A stretch of DNA of 64,000 bases from Kitasatospora sp. MMS16-BH015 (GTDB lineage: Bacteria > Actinomycetota > Actinomycetes > Streptomycetales > Streptomycetaceae), in NCBI RefSeq assembly GCF_002943525.1, contig NZ_CP025394.1, forward strand, positions 7,703,001-7,767,000, written 5' to 3'. Position numbers and translations under genes: made by a program. The notes beneath the pieces were generated by a model. The model ran no database searches. It was not told the DNA's origin and worked only from the letters and a program-made list of their open reading frames with translations. Numbering within the stretch: the stretch's first letter is position 1; every line of letters begins with the position of its first letter. This document shows, piece by piece, positions 7,648-15,797 of the stretch.

Positions 7648-7875
7648 ATGACGAAATCAGCAGCAGTCCGCCGGCCCCTGCCCACCAGCCCCTTCAAAGC
7701 CCAGGCCCAGGCACCGCTCAAGCGGTTCGCCGTGGGCGACCGGGTGACTCACGACCGCTACGGCCTCGGTCGGGCCATCGGCGTCGAGGGCGACAGCGAC
7801 ATCGCCGTACTCGTCGACTTCGGATCGCGCCAGGAGCGCATCACCCAGCCGTACACCGAGATGTTCAAGCTCTGA
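7648..7875 (+). CDS. small tudor-like/CarD-like basic protein
   Basis: This is a 75-residue protein. After a basic N-terminal tail of about 24 residues comes the pattern F-x-V-G-D-R-V-T-H-D-R-Y-G-L-G-R-A-I-G-V-E, then AVLVDFGSRQERITQPYTEM. This is the beta-barrel pattern seen in the RNA-polymerase-interacting modules of CarD and of UvrD/PcrA C-termini. A role in contacting RNA polymerase or nucleic acid is plausible but unproven. It is apparently monocistronic, with no strong Shine-Dalgarno before the ATG. Confidence 0.75.
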   Translation: MTKSAAVRRPLPTSPFKAQAQAPLKRFAVGDRVTHDRYGLGRAIGVEGDSDIAVLVDFGSRQERITQPYTEMFKL

Positions 7876-7985
7876 TCCCGAGCAGTGCCAGGGCCGGCCG
7901 CCGGCCGCTCGCGCCGCCCCGCCGCTCGGCGTGACGGGGTGAGGGCGGCGCGAGGGGCCGGTGGCCGTGTCATATTCTTGGGTCC

Positions 7986-8348
7986 ATGTCGAACCCTGAC
8001 GGGCTGCTCGTCGACATCGCGGCGATGGTCGAGTCCGAGCGCAGCAATCAGATGTCCCTGACCGTGGTGGTCCCCGGCGCGGTGATCACCGGCAGACTTG
8101 CGCCGGTGACGCTGTGGTGGGACCGAGTGGCGGAGGTCCTCCAGGCATCGGAGCACCTCAAGCCGTTCGCCGCCCTCTTCGCGTCGCCTCCCGAGGGCCC
8201 GGCGGTGCGGCCCACCCACCTGCACTTCCATCGGGCGAAGATCCTCCAAGGCGACTTCGGCCTGCCCCACACCGGCGGCATGTACCGCATCGCCATCGAG
8301 GACGTCAGCAGTTGGACGGTCGGGGACCTCAGCTACTCCGACTCCTGA
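7986..8348 (+). CDS. hypothetical protein, possibly GvpU-like
   Basis: This is a 120-residue soluble protein. A beta-rich start (MSLTVVVPGAVITGRLAPVT) is followed by a helical centre and HLHFHRAKILQGDF near residues 80-93. The layout faintly resembles gas-vesicle accessory protein GvpU, but no other gvp gene is in the window, so that label is only a suggestion. The ATG follows an atypical upstream sequence (TCATATTCTTGGGTCC) that contains a possible -10, so a short leader is likely. Function is unknown. Confidence 0.65.
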   Translation: MSNPDGLLVDIAAMVESERSNQMSLTVVVPGAVITGRLAPVTLWWDRVAEVLQASEHLKPFAALFASPPEGPAVRPTHLHFHRAKILQGDFGLPHTGGMYRIAIEDVSSWTVGDLSYSDS

Positions 8349-8455
8349 CGCCCGACGTAGCCGTGGCGTGGCCGCCTCGGGCAGCCACGCCACGCAACGG
8401 TGCTCGGCCCGGGCTGCGAGCCGGAGCGTGCTCGGAAGGCGTCCCCGAGAACGAG

Positions 8456-8489
8456 AGAACCCCCGATCAGAGACCTGATCGGGGGTTCT
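8456..8489. terminator. terminator next to tRNA-Leu
   Basis: A perfect 15-bp stem AGAACCCCCGATCAG / CTGATCGGGGGTTCT with an AGAC loop lies 6 bases past the tRNA 3' end. It would stop the tRNA transcript on the minus strand and could also stop the hypothetical gene on the plus strand. Confidence 0.8.
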
Positions 8490-8495
8490 GCTATC

Positions 8496-8583
8496 TGGTG
8501 TCCGAGGGGGGACTTGAACCCCCACGCCCGATAAAGGGCACTAGCACCTCAAGCTAGCGCGTCTGCCATTCCGCCACCCGGAC
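8496..8583 (-). tRNA. tRNA-Leu (anticodon GAG)
   Basis: The minus strand folds as a class II tRNA. Acceptor GTCCGGG pairs with CTCGGAC, the anticodon arm CTAGC-TTGAGGT-GCTAG gives anticodon GAG, and there is a long variable arm (TGCCCTTTATCGGGCG). The T-arm is GGGGG-TTCAAGT-CCCCC. The discriminator is A and CCA is encoded. It reads CUC leucine codons. No integrated element borders it. Confidence 0.95.
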
Positions 8584-8899
8584 AGGGTGTGTGCCTCGGG
8601 GTTTCGCTTGCTGTTCCCCTTGGCGACACGGAGAACACTACCAGGGTTCCGAGCTGGTTCTCACCAGTGTTTTGGCTGCTCGGGGGCGGGAGTGGTGGGG
8701 GAACGGTCGGAAGGGGGTGGGGAGCGGACGGGAACGGTCGGGGGGTGGTCGGAAGTGGTCGGGTCGGGCCAAGTTGGCTGTCGCTGCCACGGAGTGGGGC
8801 GGTGCTCTCCTAGCCTCGGTGCACCGAGGGAAGCCTTGAGCGGAACGCCGGATTCCCCGTTGTGCCGGAAGGCGACCGGAAGGCGAAAGGCGGCCTGGA
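8584..8899 (+). other. intergenic region with G-run block
   Basis: Between the tRNA and the ATPase gene. From 8681 to 8768 the plus strand is a chain of G-runs with GGGAACGGTCGG occurring twice 31 bases apart, plus several GGTCGG units. It may form a G-quadruplex or be a repeat operator. The likely promoter of the ATPase gene lies nearby. No gene is supported. Confidence 0.4.
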
Positions 8900-9511
8900 G
8901 TGGAGCAGATCGGTGGGGCGGCCGAGCCGGTGGTCGGGCGAGGGCGGGAGCTGGAAGGGCTGGAGCCGCTCGGGGCCGTACCGGGGGAGGGGTCGGCCGA
9001 GGGGCCGGAGCCGGGGGTGTGGCGGTTCTCGGCGGTGGCCCACGAGGCGGCGGTGCCGCAGACCCGGCACGCGGTGCGCGACCGGCTGCTCGCCCAGGGG
9101 ATGGCCGGGCAGCAGTACCAGGAGCTGATCGACGACGTGCTGCTGATCGTCTCGGAGCTGGTGAGCAATGCCGTGACGCACGCCGCCGTGCTCTCCCCGT
9201 ACCTGACGGCGGAGCTGCGGATCGGCGGCGGCTGGGTGCGGATCTCGGTGGAGGACGGCCACCCGTACCGGCCGAGGGCCCTGGAGAGCGATCTCGGGCA
9301 GCTCGGCGGGCGGGGGCTGCTGCTGGTGAAGAGCGTGACCCTGCAGGCCGGCGGCGTCTGCGACGTGGAGCGGACGGGCGAGGGCGGCAAGGTGATCTGG
9401 GCCTCGCTGCCGATCCCGGAGAAGTCGGGGAGCGACCAGCACGAGGGCCCCGGGGCGCTGGCCGAGCTCGGCTTCGAGCCGGGCCTGGAGGAGGGGCAGT
9501 GGTCGTTCTAG
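8900..9511 (+). CDS. RsbW-like HATPase anti-sigma/regulatory ATPase
   Basis: This 203-residue protein has an acidic, flexible N-terminus of about 40 residues and then a HATPase_c domain. The N-box is LIVSELVSNAVTHA (residues about 82-95); VRISVEDGHPYRP is the G1-like box and LGGRGLLLVKSV the G2 box. Many such short ATPases act in Streptomyces as SpoIIAB/RsbW-type kinases that bind sigma factors or phosphorylate STAS antagonists. The actual partner cannot be read from the sequence. It is monocistronic and ends at a strong bidirectional hairpin. Confidence 0.85.
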   Translation: MEQIGGAAEPVVGRGRELEGLEPLGAVPGEGSAEGPEPGVWRFSAVAHEAAVPQTRHAVRDRLLAQGMAGQQYQELIDDVLLIVSELVSNAVTHAAVLSPYLTAELRIGGGWVRISVEDGHPYRPRALESDLGQLGGRGLLLVKSVTLQAGGVCDVERTGEGGKVIWASLPIPEKSGSDQHEGPGALAELGFEPGLEEGQWSF

Positions 9512-9537
9512 GGCTTCGTCCGCAAGAGCGGCCCTGA

Positions 9538-9580
9538 CTCGGGGGTGGGCGGCGGCCCGGCGCCGCCGCCCACCCCCGAG
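9538..9580. terminator. bidirectional terminator, ATPase gene and idi
   Basis: A perfect 19-bp inverted repeat, CTCGGGGGTGGGCGGCGGC and its complement, closes on a 5-base loop. It fills the gap between two convergent genes, 26 bases past the ATPase stop and 5 bases past the idi stop on the other strand. Confidence 0.85.
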
Positions 9581-9585
9581 GGCGG

Positions 9586-10176
9586 CTACCAGTCGCGGCC
9601 GGCGATCTCCCGGATCCCCGGGAGGGCGGCCTCGAAGACCGTCCGGAACCAGACCGAGAACGGCCGCTCGGCCTCCAGCGCCTTGAGCTCCTCGGCCGTG
9701 ACGAACAGGGTGTCGTCCACCTCGTCCGGGTCCGGGTTCAGGTCGGCGGTGACCAGGCCGACGAAGAGGTGGTTCCACTCGCGCTCGATCAGGCCGGAGG
9801 CCTCGTCGGGCAGGTCGTAGCGGACGGTGCCCGCCTCGCAGAGCAGGGCGGGGGCGGCGCCCAGCTCCTCGGTGGTGCGGCGGGCGGCGGCGACGAAGGG
9901 GGCCTCGTCCGGGTAGGGGTGGCCGCAGCAGGTGTTGGACCAGACACCCGGCGAGTGGTACTTGCCGAGGGCGCGGCGCTGGAGCAGCAGCCGGCCCTGG
10001 CGGTCGAAGAGGAAGACGGAGAAGGCCCGGTGGAGCCGCCCGGGCTGCTGGTGGGCGGAGAGCTTCTCGGCGGTGCCGATGGTCACACCCTCGTCGTCGA
10101 CGAGCTCCAGCAGGATCTCCGGCGCGGTCAGGGTCTGGGGGGTCGAGCTCTCGGACAAAGGGGCCTCTTTCGGCAC
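9586..10176 (-). CDS. idi: isopentenyl-diphosphate delta-isomerase, type I
   Basis: This is a Nudix-fold enzyme of about 196 residues that interconverts isopentenyl and dimethylallyl diphosphate using divalent metal. Family hallmarks are the catalytic-cysteine block SNTCCGHPYPDEAP, the degenerate Nudix helix AAARRTTEELGA and the second-site block IEREWNHLFVG containing the catalytic Glu. The start is uncertain: GTG (10176) has no good Shine-Dalgarno, while an in-frame TTG at 10158 has AAAGAGG about 5 bases upstream and would give 190 residues. Its product feeds the hopanoid genes downstream, and the neighbouring operon order matches what I recall from S. coelicolor. Confidence 0.92.
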   Translation of the reverse strand: MPKEAPLSESSTPQTLTAPEILLELVDDEGVTIGTAEKLSAHQQPGRLHRAFSVFLFDRQGRLLLQRRALGKYHSPGVWSNTCCGHPYPDEAPFVAAARRTTEELGAAPALLCEAGTVRYDLPDEASGLIEREWNHLFVGLVTADLNPDPDEVDDTLFVTAEELKALEAERPFSVWFRTVFEAALPGIREIAGRDW

Positions 10177-11016
10177 GAGGGGACCGGAGCCGTGGCCCGG
10201 GCATGCGGGCCCGGCCCGGCCCGCCAGGTCCGGCGGTCGGCTGCACGGCGCCGACGGGCCCTCGCCGAGCCCGGGCGGACGGTGGCCACGGCTCCGGCGG
10301 AGCAGAAACGACTCCGGTGGAGAAAGGGGAGACCTCTGGCGGATCGCGGGCGGGCCGTGGCCGGTTCGCGAGGGTTTCGCGGTGCGGCCCCGACATCGTC
10401 CACGACACCTCCACGGCTCCACCGCGGAACGGCCGTACGACGTACCTGGGACGGGACGGAGGCTTGCACCGGCGTCGGGGGCCAGTCTGCCGTATGGGTC
10501 GAGACCCTGGGTGATCTGACGCTCACGACGGCGCGAAAGACTCGAACGCAGCCGAACAACGGACCAAGTTGTTCGATTTGTGACCGAGTTGGTCGGTCTC
10601 CGGTCGACGTTCGGTCGGTTCCGCTTCACCCGCTGTCCGGCTGCTCGTCAGGTCGCCGTGGGGCTCGGAGTGGTAGGCGGCTTGAACCTTCGACCCGCCG
10701 TCCGGAATGATGATCCGCACGGTCCGGGGTCGTCAGCTGCGGATAAGTGCTGCCTGCTGCCGTTTCGATGGCGAACTGATGGTCCGGTAGCCTCGATCGG
10801 TGCGTCCGGTTCTGTCCGAAGCGCCCCCAGCCGTGCCACCTGCCGCCTGTTCGAGACCGGATCAGGCGCGAACCGGGTGCGGCAGCGACACCGACCGAGA
10901 ACGCACCGACCCAGAAGCAGGCACCGGGAGACCGGCGCCCGACCCCCACCGTCCCACCGCACTCCGTTGTGGCCGGACCGCACACCACCGCCAGGGAGTG
11001 AGTCCCGCTGTCCACT
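10177..11016. other. divergent regulatory region of idi and the CDP-alcohol operon
   Basis: These 840 bases hold no supported gene; the open frames here are arginine/proline-rich shadows. The part from about 10540 to 10800 is less GC-rich and holds the likely promoters. The repeated near-palindromes CTCCGGCGGAG and CTCCGGTGGAG lie close together at about 10291-10321. The long untranslated distance before the first operon gene suggests a sizeable leader. Confidence 0.45.
10764..10793 (+). promoter_or_regulatory. candidate promoter of the CDP-alcohol operon
   Basis: TTCGAT (10764-10769) and TAGCCT (10788-10793), separated by 18 bases, fit a streptomycete housekeeping-type promoter. They lie in the least GC-rich part of the intergenic region and point toward the operon. 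The gene start is about 220 bases further on. Confidence 0.4.
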
Positions 11017-13188
11017 GTGATCGTGACCGGCCCCGCGCTGCTCGACAGCGCCGAGGCCCGCTCCGAGGCGCACCCCGGGGCCCGCTCCGCCGAGACCGCC
11101 CGCTCCGGTGCCGCCGCCGGCTCCGATGCCGCCGGCCCGGGCGGGACGCGGACGGCCGTCGAGACGACCGCCGCCCCGGCCCTGTCGCCGACGCTCGCCG
11201 CCGACCTCGCGGCGCTCGGCTTCGACCGGGTGCTGCACGCCGCCGACCCCGCCGAGCTGGCCGCGCTGGCCGCCACCGTGCTGGCCCCCGTGGCGGGCCG
11301 GTCCGGCGGCCGCCGCAGCTCGCGCGAGGCGAAGGCCGAGCGAATAGCGGTGGTGGACGGCGGCTTCACCGGCCACCGGCACGCCCTGCGGCTGGCGCTG
11401 ACCGACCCGCGCTTCCCGGCCGCGGCCGTGCCCGGCGCCGTGGTGCTGGCCGGCCCGCAGGCCCGCACCGCCCTCGCGGCGGCGGCCCACGCGCTGGCCC
11501 CCACCCCCGCCCCGGCGGCGGAGCAGCTGCACCCGGCGGACCGCATCCCGCACCAGGCCGGGCCGGCGCACCTCGAGACGGAGACCGCGGCCCCCGCCGG
11601 GCTGCCCCTGCCCGACCGCCTCGCCGCCGCACTGGACGCCCAGGGCGTCCCGGTGCAGCGCCCCGAGCTCGGCGCCCTGGTCGCCACCGTGCCCGCCTCG
11701 GCGAGCGAGCTGCGGGCCGCCCAGGCGGCCGTGGCCGAGGTGGACGAGGAGGCGATCCGGCTGCGCCGGGCGGTCAAGGCCCGGGACGGCTTCTTCACCA
11801 CGTTCTTCATCAGCCCCTACTCGCGCTACGTGGCCCGCTGGTGCGCCCGGCGCGGCCTCACCCCGAACCAGGTGACCACGGCCTCGCTGCTGGTCGCGCT
11901 GCTCGCGGCCGGCTGCGCCGCCACCGGCACCCGGGGCGGCTTCGTCGCGGCCGGCGTGCTGCTGATCGCCTCCTTCGTCCTGGACTGCACCGACGGCCAG
12001 CTGGCCCGGTACGACCTCCAGTACTCCACGGTCGGCGCCTGGCTGGACGCCACCTTCGACCGGGCCAAGGAGTACTCCTTCTACGCGGGCCTGGCGCTCG
12101 GCGCCGCCCGCGGCGGCGACCACGTCTGGGCGATGGCGCTGGCCGCGATGGTGCTGATGACCTTCCGGCACAGCGTGGACTTCTCGTTCATGGCCGCCGA
12201 CCAGACCAGCGCCGCCTCCGCCGCCGCCGCCTCCGCGAAGGCCACCGGGGAGAAGGCCGCCCCGGGCGCCCCGGGCGCGCCGGTCAACACCAGCCCCACC
12301 GCCCAGCTATCCAACCGGCTGGACCGGGTCGGCTGGACGGTCTGGGCCCGCCGGATCATCGTGCTGCCGATCGGCGAGCGCTGGGCGATGATCGCCGTGC
12401 TCACCGCCTGCACCACCCCCCGGATCACCCTCTCGGTGCTGCTGGTCGGCTGCGCGCTGGCCTGCTGCTACACCACGGCGGGCCGGGTGCTGCGCTCGAT
12501 CAACCGCCGGCGCCCCCGCCCGGACAAGGCCGCCGCCGAGGTGGCCGCGCTGGCCGACGGCGGCCCGCTCACCGAGCTGCTCGCCCCCGTGCTGCGCCCG
12601 GTCCACCGCCTGCCGGGCCTGGCCGCCCCCGTGCTGGCCGCGCTGGCCGCCGTCGGGCTCCCGGTCGCGGTCTACACCAGTGCGGGCACCTGGCAGGCCG
12701 TGGGCGCCGCTGCGGGCTACGTGCTGCTCAGCTCCCTGGTACTGGCCCGCAGGCTGACCGGCGCGCTGGACTGGCTGGCCCCCGCCTTCTTCCGGGCCGG
12801 GGAGTACCTCACCGTGCTCGCGCTGGCGCTGCGGCTGGACATCGGCGCGCTCCCGGCCGCGTTCGGGCTGGTCGCTGCCGTCGCCTACCATCACTACGAC
12901 ACGGTGTACCGCCTGCGCGGCGGCACCGGGGCGCCGTCCCGATGGCTGGTACGGGCGACCGGCGGGCAGGAGGGCCGGGCACTGCTCGTGACGGTCATCG
13001 CGGCGCTCGCGTACCACGGCAGCCCCACCGGCCCGATCGGTCACCAGGGTGCCGGGGCGTCCGCCCTGCAGACCGCCATGGTGGCGCTGGCGGCCGTTCT
13101 CGCCCTGGTCGTGGTCGCCGAGAGCATCCACTTCTGGGTCCTCGGGGATGCCACCGCCGAACACGACGAATCAGGAGACACCGCATGA
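11017..13188 (+). CDS. DUF5941-type protein with CDP-alcohol phosphotransferase core
   Basis: This is a membrane protein of about 723 residues. Residues about 1-250 are a soluble alanine-rich domain resembling a degenerate nucleotidyltransferase. Residues about 255-370 hold a full CDP-alcohol phosphotransferase motif: D323-CT-D326-G-QL-A-R, G340, D344, D348. The rest is a multi-spanning DUF5941 region. Such enzymes move a phospho-alcohol from a CDP carrier to a hydroxyl acceptor. The start is uncertain: GTG as given, or CTG at 11008, which has a better-spaced AGGGAG. It begins a seven-gene operon and overlaps the next gene at ATGA. Acceptor and alcohol are unknown. Confidence 0.85.
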   Translation: MIVTGPALLDSAEARSEAHPGARSAETARSGAAAGSDAAGPGGTRTAVETTAAPALSPTLAADLAALGFDRVLHAADPAELAALAATVLAPVAGRSGGRRSSREAKAERIAVVDGGFTGHRHALRLALTDPRFPAAAVPGAVVLAGPQARTALAAAAHALAPTPAPAAEQLHPADRIPHQAGPAHLETETAAPAGLPLPDRLAAALDAQGVPVQRPELGALVATVPASASELRAAQAAVAEVDEEAIRLRRAVKARDGFFTTFFISPYSRYVARWCARRGLTPNQVTTASLLVALLAAGCAATGTRGGFVAAGVLLIASFVLDCTDGQLARYDLQYSTVGAWLDATFDRAKEYSFYAGLALGAARGGDHVWAMALAAMVLMTFRHSVDFSFMAADQTSAASAAAASAKATGEKAAPGAPGAPVNTSPTAQLSNRLDRVGWTVWARRIIVLPIGERWAMIAVLTACTTPRITLSVLLVGCALACCYTTAGRVLRSINRRRPRPDKAAAEVAALADGGPLTELLAPVLRPVHRLPGLAAPVLAALAAVGLPVAVYTSAGTWQAVGAAAGYVLLSSLVLARRLTGALDWLAPAFFRAGEYLTVLALALRLDIGALPAAFGLVAAVAYHHYDTVYRLRGGTGAPSRWLVRATGGQEGRALLVTVIAALAYHGSPTGPIGHQGAGASALQTAMVALAAVLALVVVAESIHFWVLGDATAEHDESGDTA

Positions 13189-13940
13189 TCGGCCTCGTTC
13201 TCGCCGCCGGCGCCGGCCGCCGGCTGCGCCCGTACACCGACACCCTGCCCAAGGCACTGGTGCCGGTGGACGGCGAGCGGACCGTCCTGGACCTCACCCT
13301 CGGCAACTTCGCCGAGGTGGGCCTGCGCGAGGCCGCCATCGTGGTGGGCTACCGCAAGGAGGCGGTGTACGACCGCAAGGACGCGCTGGAGCAGAAGTAC
13401 GGCGTCAAGCTCACCCTGGTCGAGAACGACAAGGCCGAGGAGTGGAACAACGCCTACTCGCTCTGGTGCGCCCGTGACCTGTTCGGCGAGGGCCTGCTGC
13501 TCGCCAACGGCGACACCGTGCACCCGGCCTCGGTGCAGCGCACCATGCTGGACGGCAACGACCGGCGGATCAAGGAGGGCGACGCCCCCGGCATCCTGCT
13601 GGCGCTGGACACCGCGAAGAAGCTGGCCGACGAGGAGATGAAGGTCGTCGTCGACCCGGCCACCGGGGTGCGCCGGATCACCAAGCTGATGGAGCCGGCC
13701 GAGGCGACCGGCGAGTACATCGGCGTCACGATCATCAACCCCTCGGCCGCCGGCGACCTCGCCAGTGCCCTGCAGGCCACCTTCGAGCGCGACCCGCAGC
13801 TGTACTACGAGGACGGCTACCAGGAGATGGTCAACCGCGGCCTGCGGATCGACGTGCAGCCGATCGGTGAGGTCTCCTGGGTCGAGGTGGACAACCACGA
13901 CGACCTGGCGAAGGCGCGGGAGATCGCGTGCCAGTACTGA
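13185..13940 (+). CDS. nucleotidyltransferase, phosphocholine-cytidylyltransferase-like
   Basis: This 251-residue single-domain sugar/alcohol-phosphate nucleotidyltransferase has the signature GLVLAAGAGRRLRPYTDTLP followed by KALVPV. The metal-binding position is in LLANGDTVH, and SWVEVDNHDDLAKA near the C-terminus is seen in LicC/phosphocholine cytidylyltransferase-like enzymes. It likely activates a phospho-alcohol as its CDP derivative for the two CDP-alcohol phosphotransferases in the operon. The ATG overlaps the upstream stop (ATGA) with AGGAG in front, so translation is coupled. It overlaps the next gene by 13 bases. Which phospho-alcohol it uses is not readable. Confidence 0.85.
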   Translation: MIGLVLAAGAGRRLRPYTDTLPKALVPVDGERTVLDLTLGNFAEVGLREAAIVVGYRKEAVYDRKDALEQKYGVKLTLVENDKAEEWNNAYSLWCARDLFGEGLLLANGDTVHPASVQRTMLDGNDRRIKEGDAPGILLALDTAKKLADEEMKVVVDPATGVRRITKLMEPAEATGEYIGVTIINPSAAGDLASALQATFERDPQLYYEDGYQEMVNRGLRIDVQPIGEVSWVEVDNHDDLAKAREIACQY

Positions 13941-14989
13941 CCCGGCTGGTGCCCTCGCCGGTCTTCGTGGAGATCCGCTCGGGGGCGCTGAACGCCCTCG
14001 GCGGGATCCTCGCGGACCAGCGGCTCTCGGCCAACGGGCGGATCGCGGTGGCGATCAGCAACGGCTCCGGCGCCAAGCTCCGCGCCCGGCTGGAGCCGCT
14101 GCTGCCCGACGCGGTCTGGTTCGAGGTGGCCGACGGCACCCTGGACTGCGCCGTCGGCCTGGCCGACCAGCTGCGCGGCGGGCACTTCGACGCCCTGGTC
14201 GGGCTCGGCGGCGGCAAGATCATCGACGCGGCCAAGTACGCCGCCGCCCGGGTCGGCCTGCCGATCGTCTCGGTGGCCACCAACCTGGCGCACGACGGCC
14301 TCTGCTCGCCCGTCTCCACCCTCGACAACGACGCCGGGCGGGGCTCCTACGGGGTGCCCAGCCCGATCGGCATCGTGGTCGACCTGGACGTCATCCGACA
14401 GGCCCCCAAGCGCTTCGTGGCGGCCGGGATAGGCGACGTGATCTCCAACATCTCCGCCTGCGCGGACTGGGAGCTCTCGCACCGCGTCACCGGCGAGCCG
14501 GTGGACGGGCTGGCCGTCGCGATGGCCCGCTCGGCGGGCGAGAACGTGCTGCGCCACCCCGGCACCCTGGAGGACGAGGACCTCCTGATGTGCCTCGCGG
14601 AAGCCCTGGTACTGTCCGGCATCGCGATGAACATCGCGGGCAGCACCCGGCCGTCCTCGGGGGCCTGCCACGAGATCTGCCACGCCCTGGACGTGCTGTA
14701 CCCCAAGCGCTCCGCGCAGCACGGGGAGCAGTGCGGACTGGGCGCCGCGTTCGCCAGCCACCTGCGGGGCGAGCACGAGCTCACCGGCCTGATCGCGGAG
14801 CGCCTGCGCTTCCACGGCCTGCCGGTCACGGCGGCTCAGATCGGCTTCTCGGAGGCGGAGTTCACCGAGGCGGTGCACTACGCTCCGAACACCCGGCCGG
14901 GCCGCTTCACCATCCTGGAACACCTCGACCTCTCCCCTTCAGACATCAGGGACGCGTACGCCGACTATGTCCAAGCCGTCAACAGCTGA
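13928..14989 (+). CDS. iron/zinc-type dehydrogenase, sn-glycerol-1-phosphate dehydrogenase-like
   Basis: This 353-residue protein is of the AraM/EgsA and glycerol-dehydrogenase superfamily. The NAD-binding glycine motif is GLGGGKIIDAAKY (GGGK at 94-97). Probable metal ligands are D170 in GIGDVISN, H248/H252 in ACHEICHAL and H265 in QHGEQCG, matching the Asp-His-His set of glycerol-1-phosphate dehydrogenases. It would reduce a ketose-phosphate such as dihydroxyacetone phosphate to a polyol-phosphate that the neighbouring cytidylyltransferase could activate. The start GTG overlaps the preceding gene by 13 bases and its 3' end overlaps the next by 23. Substrate is inferred. Confidence 0.8.
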   Translation: MPVLTRLVPSPVFVEIRSGALNALGGILADQRLSANGRIAVAISNGSGAKLRARLEPLLPDAVWFEVADGTLDCAVGLADQLRGGHFDALVGLGGGKIIDAAKYAAARVGLPIVSVATNLAHDGLCSPVSTLDNDAGRGSYGVPSPIGIVVDLDVIRQAPKRFVAAGIGDVISNISACADWELSHRVTGEPVDGLAVAMARSAGENVLRHPGTLEDEDLLMCLAEALVLSGIAMNIAGSTRPSSGACHEICHALDVLYPKRSAQHGEQCGLGAAFASHLRGEHELTGLIAERLRFHGLPVTAAQIGFSEAEFTEAVHYAPNTRPGRFTILEHLDLSPSDIRDAYADYVQAVNS

Positions 14990-15797
14990 CCGCCCCCCGG
15001 TGGACCTCACCCGCCGCCCCTCGATCGAGGAGCTGCGCGCCGTGATCCACCCGGAGGGCATGCTCCAGCGCCGCAGCGCGGAGCACTGGGCGGGCCGCCT
15101 CTACATGCGCAGCATCTCGCTGCGCATCACCCGGGTGCTGTCCACCATGACGGTGATCACGCCCAACGGGCTGACCTACCTGATGATGTTCACCGGCATC
15201 CTGGCCGGCGCCGCCCTGGTGATCCCCGGCATCGCCGGTGCCCTGCTCGGCGCCCTGCTGATCCAGGTCTACCTGTTGCTCGACTGCGTGGACGGCGAGG
15301 TGGCCCGCTGGCGCCGGCAGACCTCGCTCACCGGGGTCTACCTGGACCGGGTCGGCCACTACATGTCCGAGGCGGCCCTGCTCACCGGCCTGGGCCTGCG
15401 CGGGGCGGACCTCTTCCACCGCCAGGGCACCGCCTCGCACTGGGAGTGGGCCTTCCTCGGCACGCTGGCCGCGCTCGGCGCGATCCTGATCAAGTCCGAG
15501 ACCGACCTGGTGGACGTGGCCCGGGCCCGCAGCGGCCTGACCGCCGTCGAGGACAGCGCCTCGGTGCCGCGCTCGGCGGGCGTGGCCAAGGCCCGCAAGG
15601 TGGCCTCGCTGCTCAAGTTCCACCGCCTGGTCGGAGCGGTCGAGGCCTCGCTGTTCATCCTGGCGGCGGGCATCGCCGACCAGGTGCACGGCGGGCTGTA
15701 CTTCACCCGGCTCGCGGTGGTCGTGCTGGCCGCGATCGCGATGCTCCAGACCGTGCTGCACCTGCTCAGCATCGTGCTCTCCAGCAGGCTGCGATGA
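14967..15797 (+). CDS. CDP-alcohol phosphatidyltransferase family protein
   Basis: This 276-residue integral membrane enzyme has several hydrophobic helices (residues about 68-105, 135-165 and 220-272). The CDP-alcohol motif is D106-CV-D109-G-EV-A113-R114, G123, D127, and then H131 where the family normally has a fourth Asp. The missing Asp normally takes part in catalysis, so the enzyme may act differently or on an unusual acceptor. It is the second such enzyme in the operon, translationally overlapped on both sides. It probably works at the inner membrane on a lipid or polyprenyl-linked acceptor. Confidence 0.85.
   Translation: MSKPSTADRPPVDLTRRPSIEELRAVIHPEGMLQRRSAEHWAGRLYMRSISLRITRVLSTMTVITPNGLTYLMMFTGILAGAALVIPGIAGALLGALLIQVYLLLDCVDGEVARWRRQTSLTGVYLDRVGHYMSEAALLTGLGLRGADLFHRQGTASHWEWAFLGTLAALGAILIKSETDLVDVARARSGLTAVEDSASVPRSAGVAKARKVASLLKFHRLVGAVEASLFILAAGIADQVHGGLYFTRLAVVVLAAIAMLQTVLHLLSIVLSSRLR

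Noticed and set aside
7986..8348. Gas-vesicle gene GvpU as a firm call
   Set aside because: Resemblance is weak and no other gvp gene is present, so only a tentative mention was kept.
8496..8583. tRNA-Leu as an attachment site of an integrated element
   Set aside because: No integrase, no direct repeat of the tRNA 3' end within the window, and the neighbours are ordinary chromosomal genes.
10800..13940. 1046-codon frame before the nucleotidyltransferase
   Set aside because: The part before 13185 is an Arg/Pro-rich shadow of the DUF5941-type gene; the enzyme signature starts exactly at 13185.
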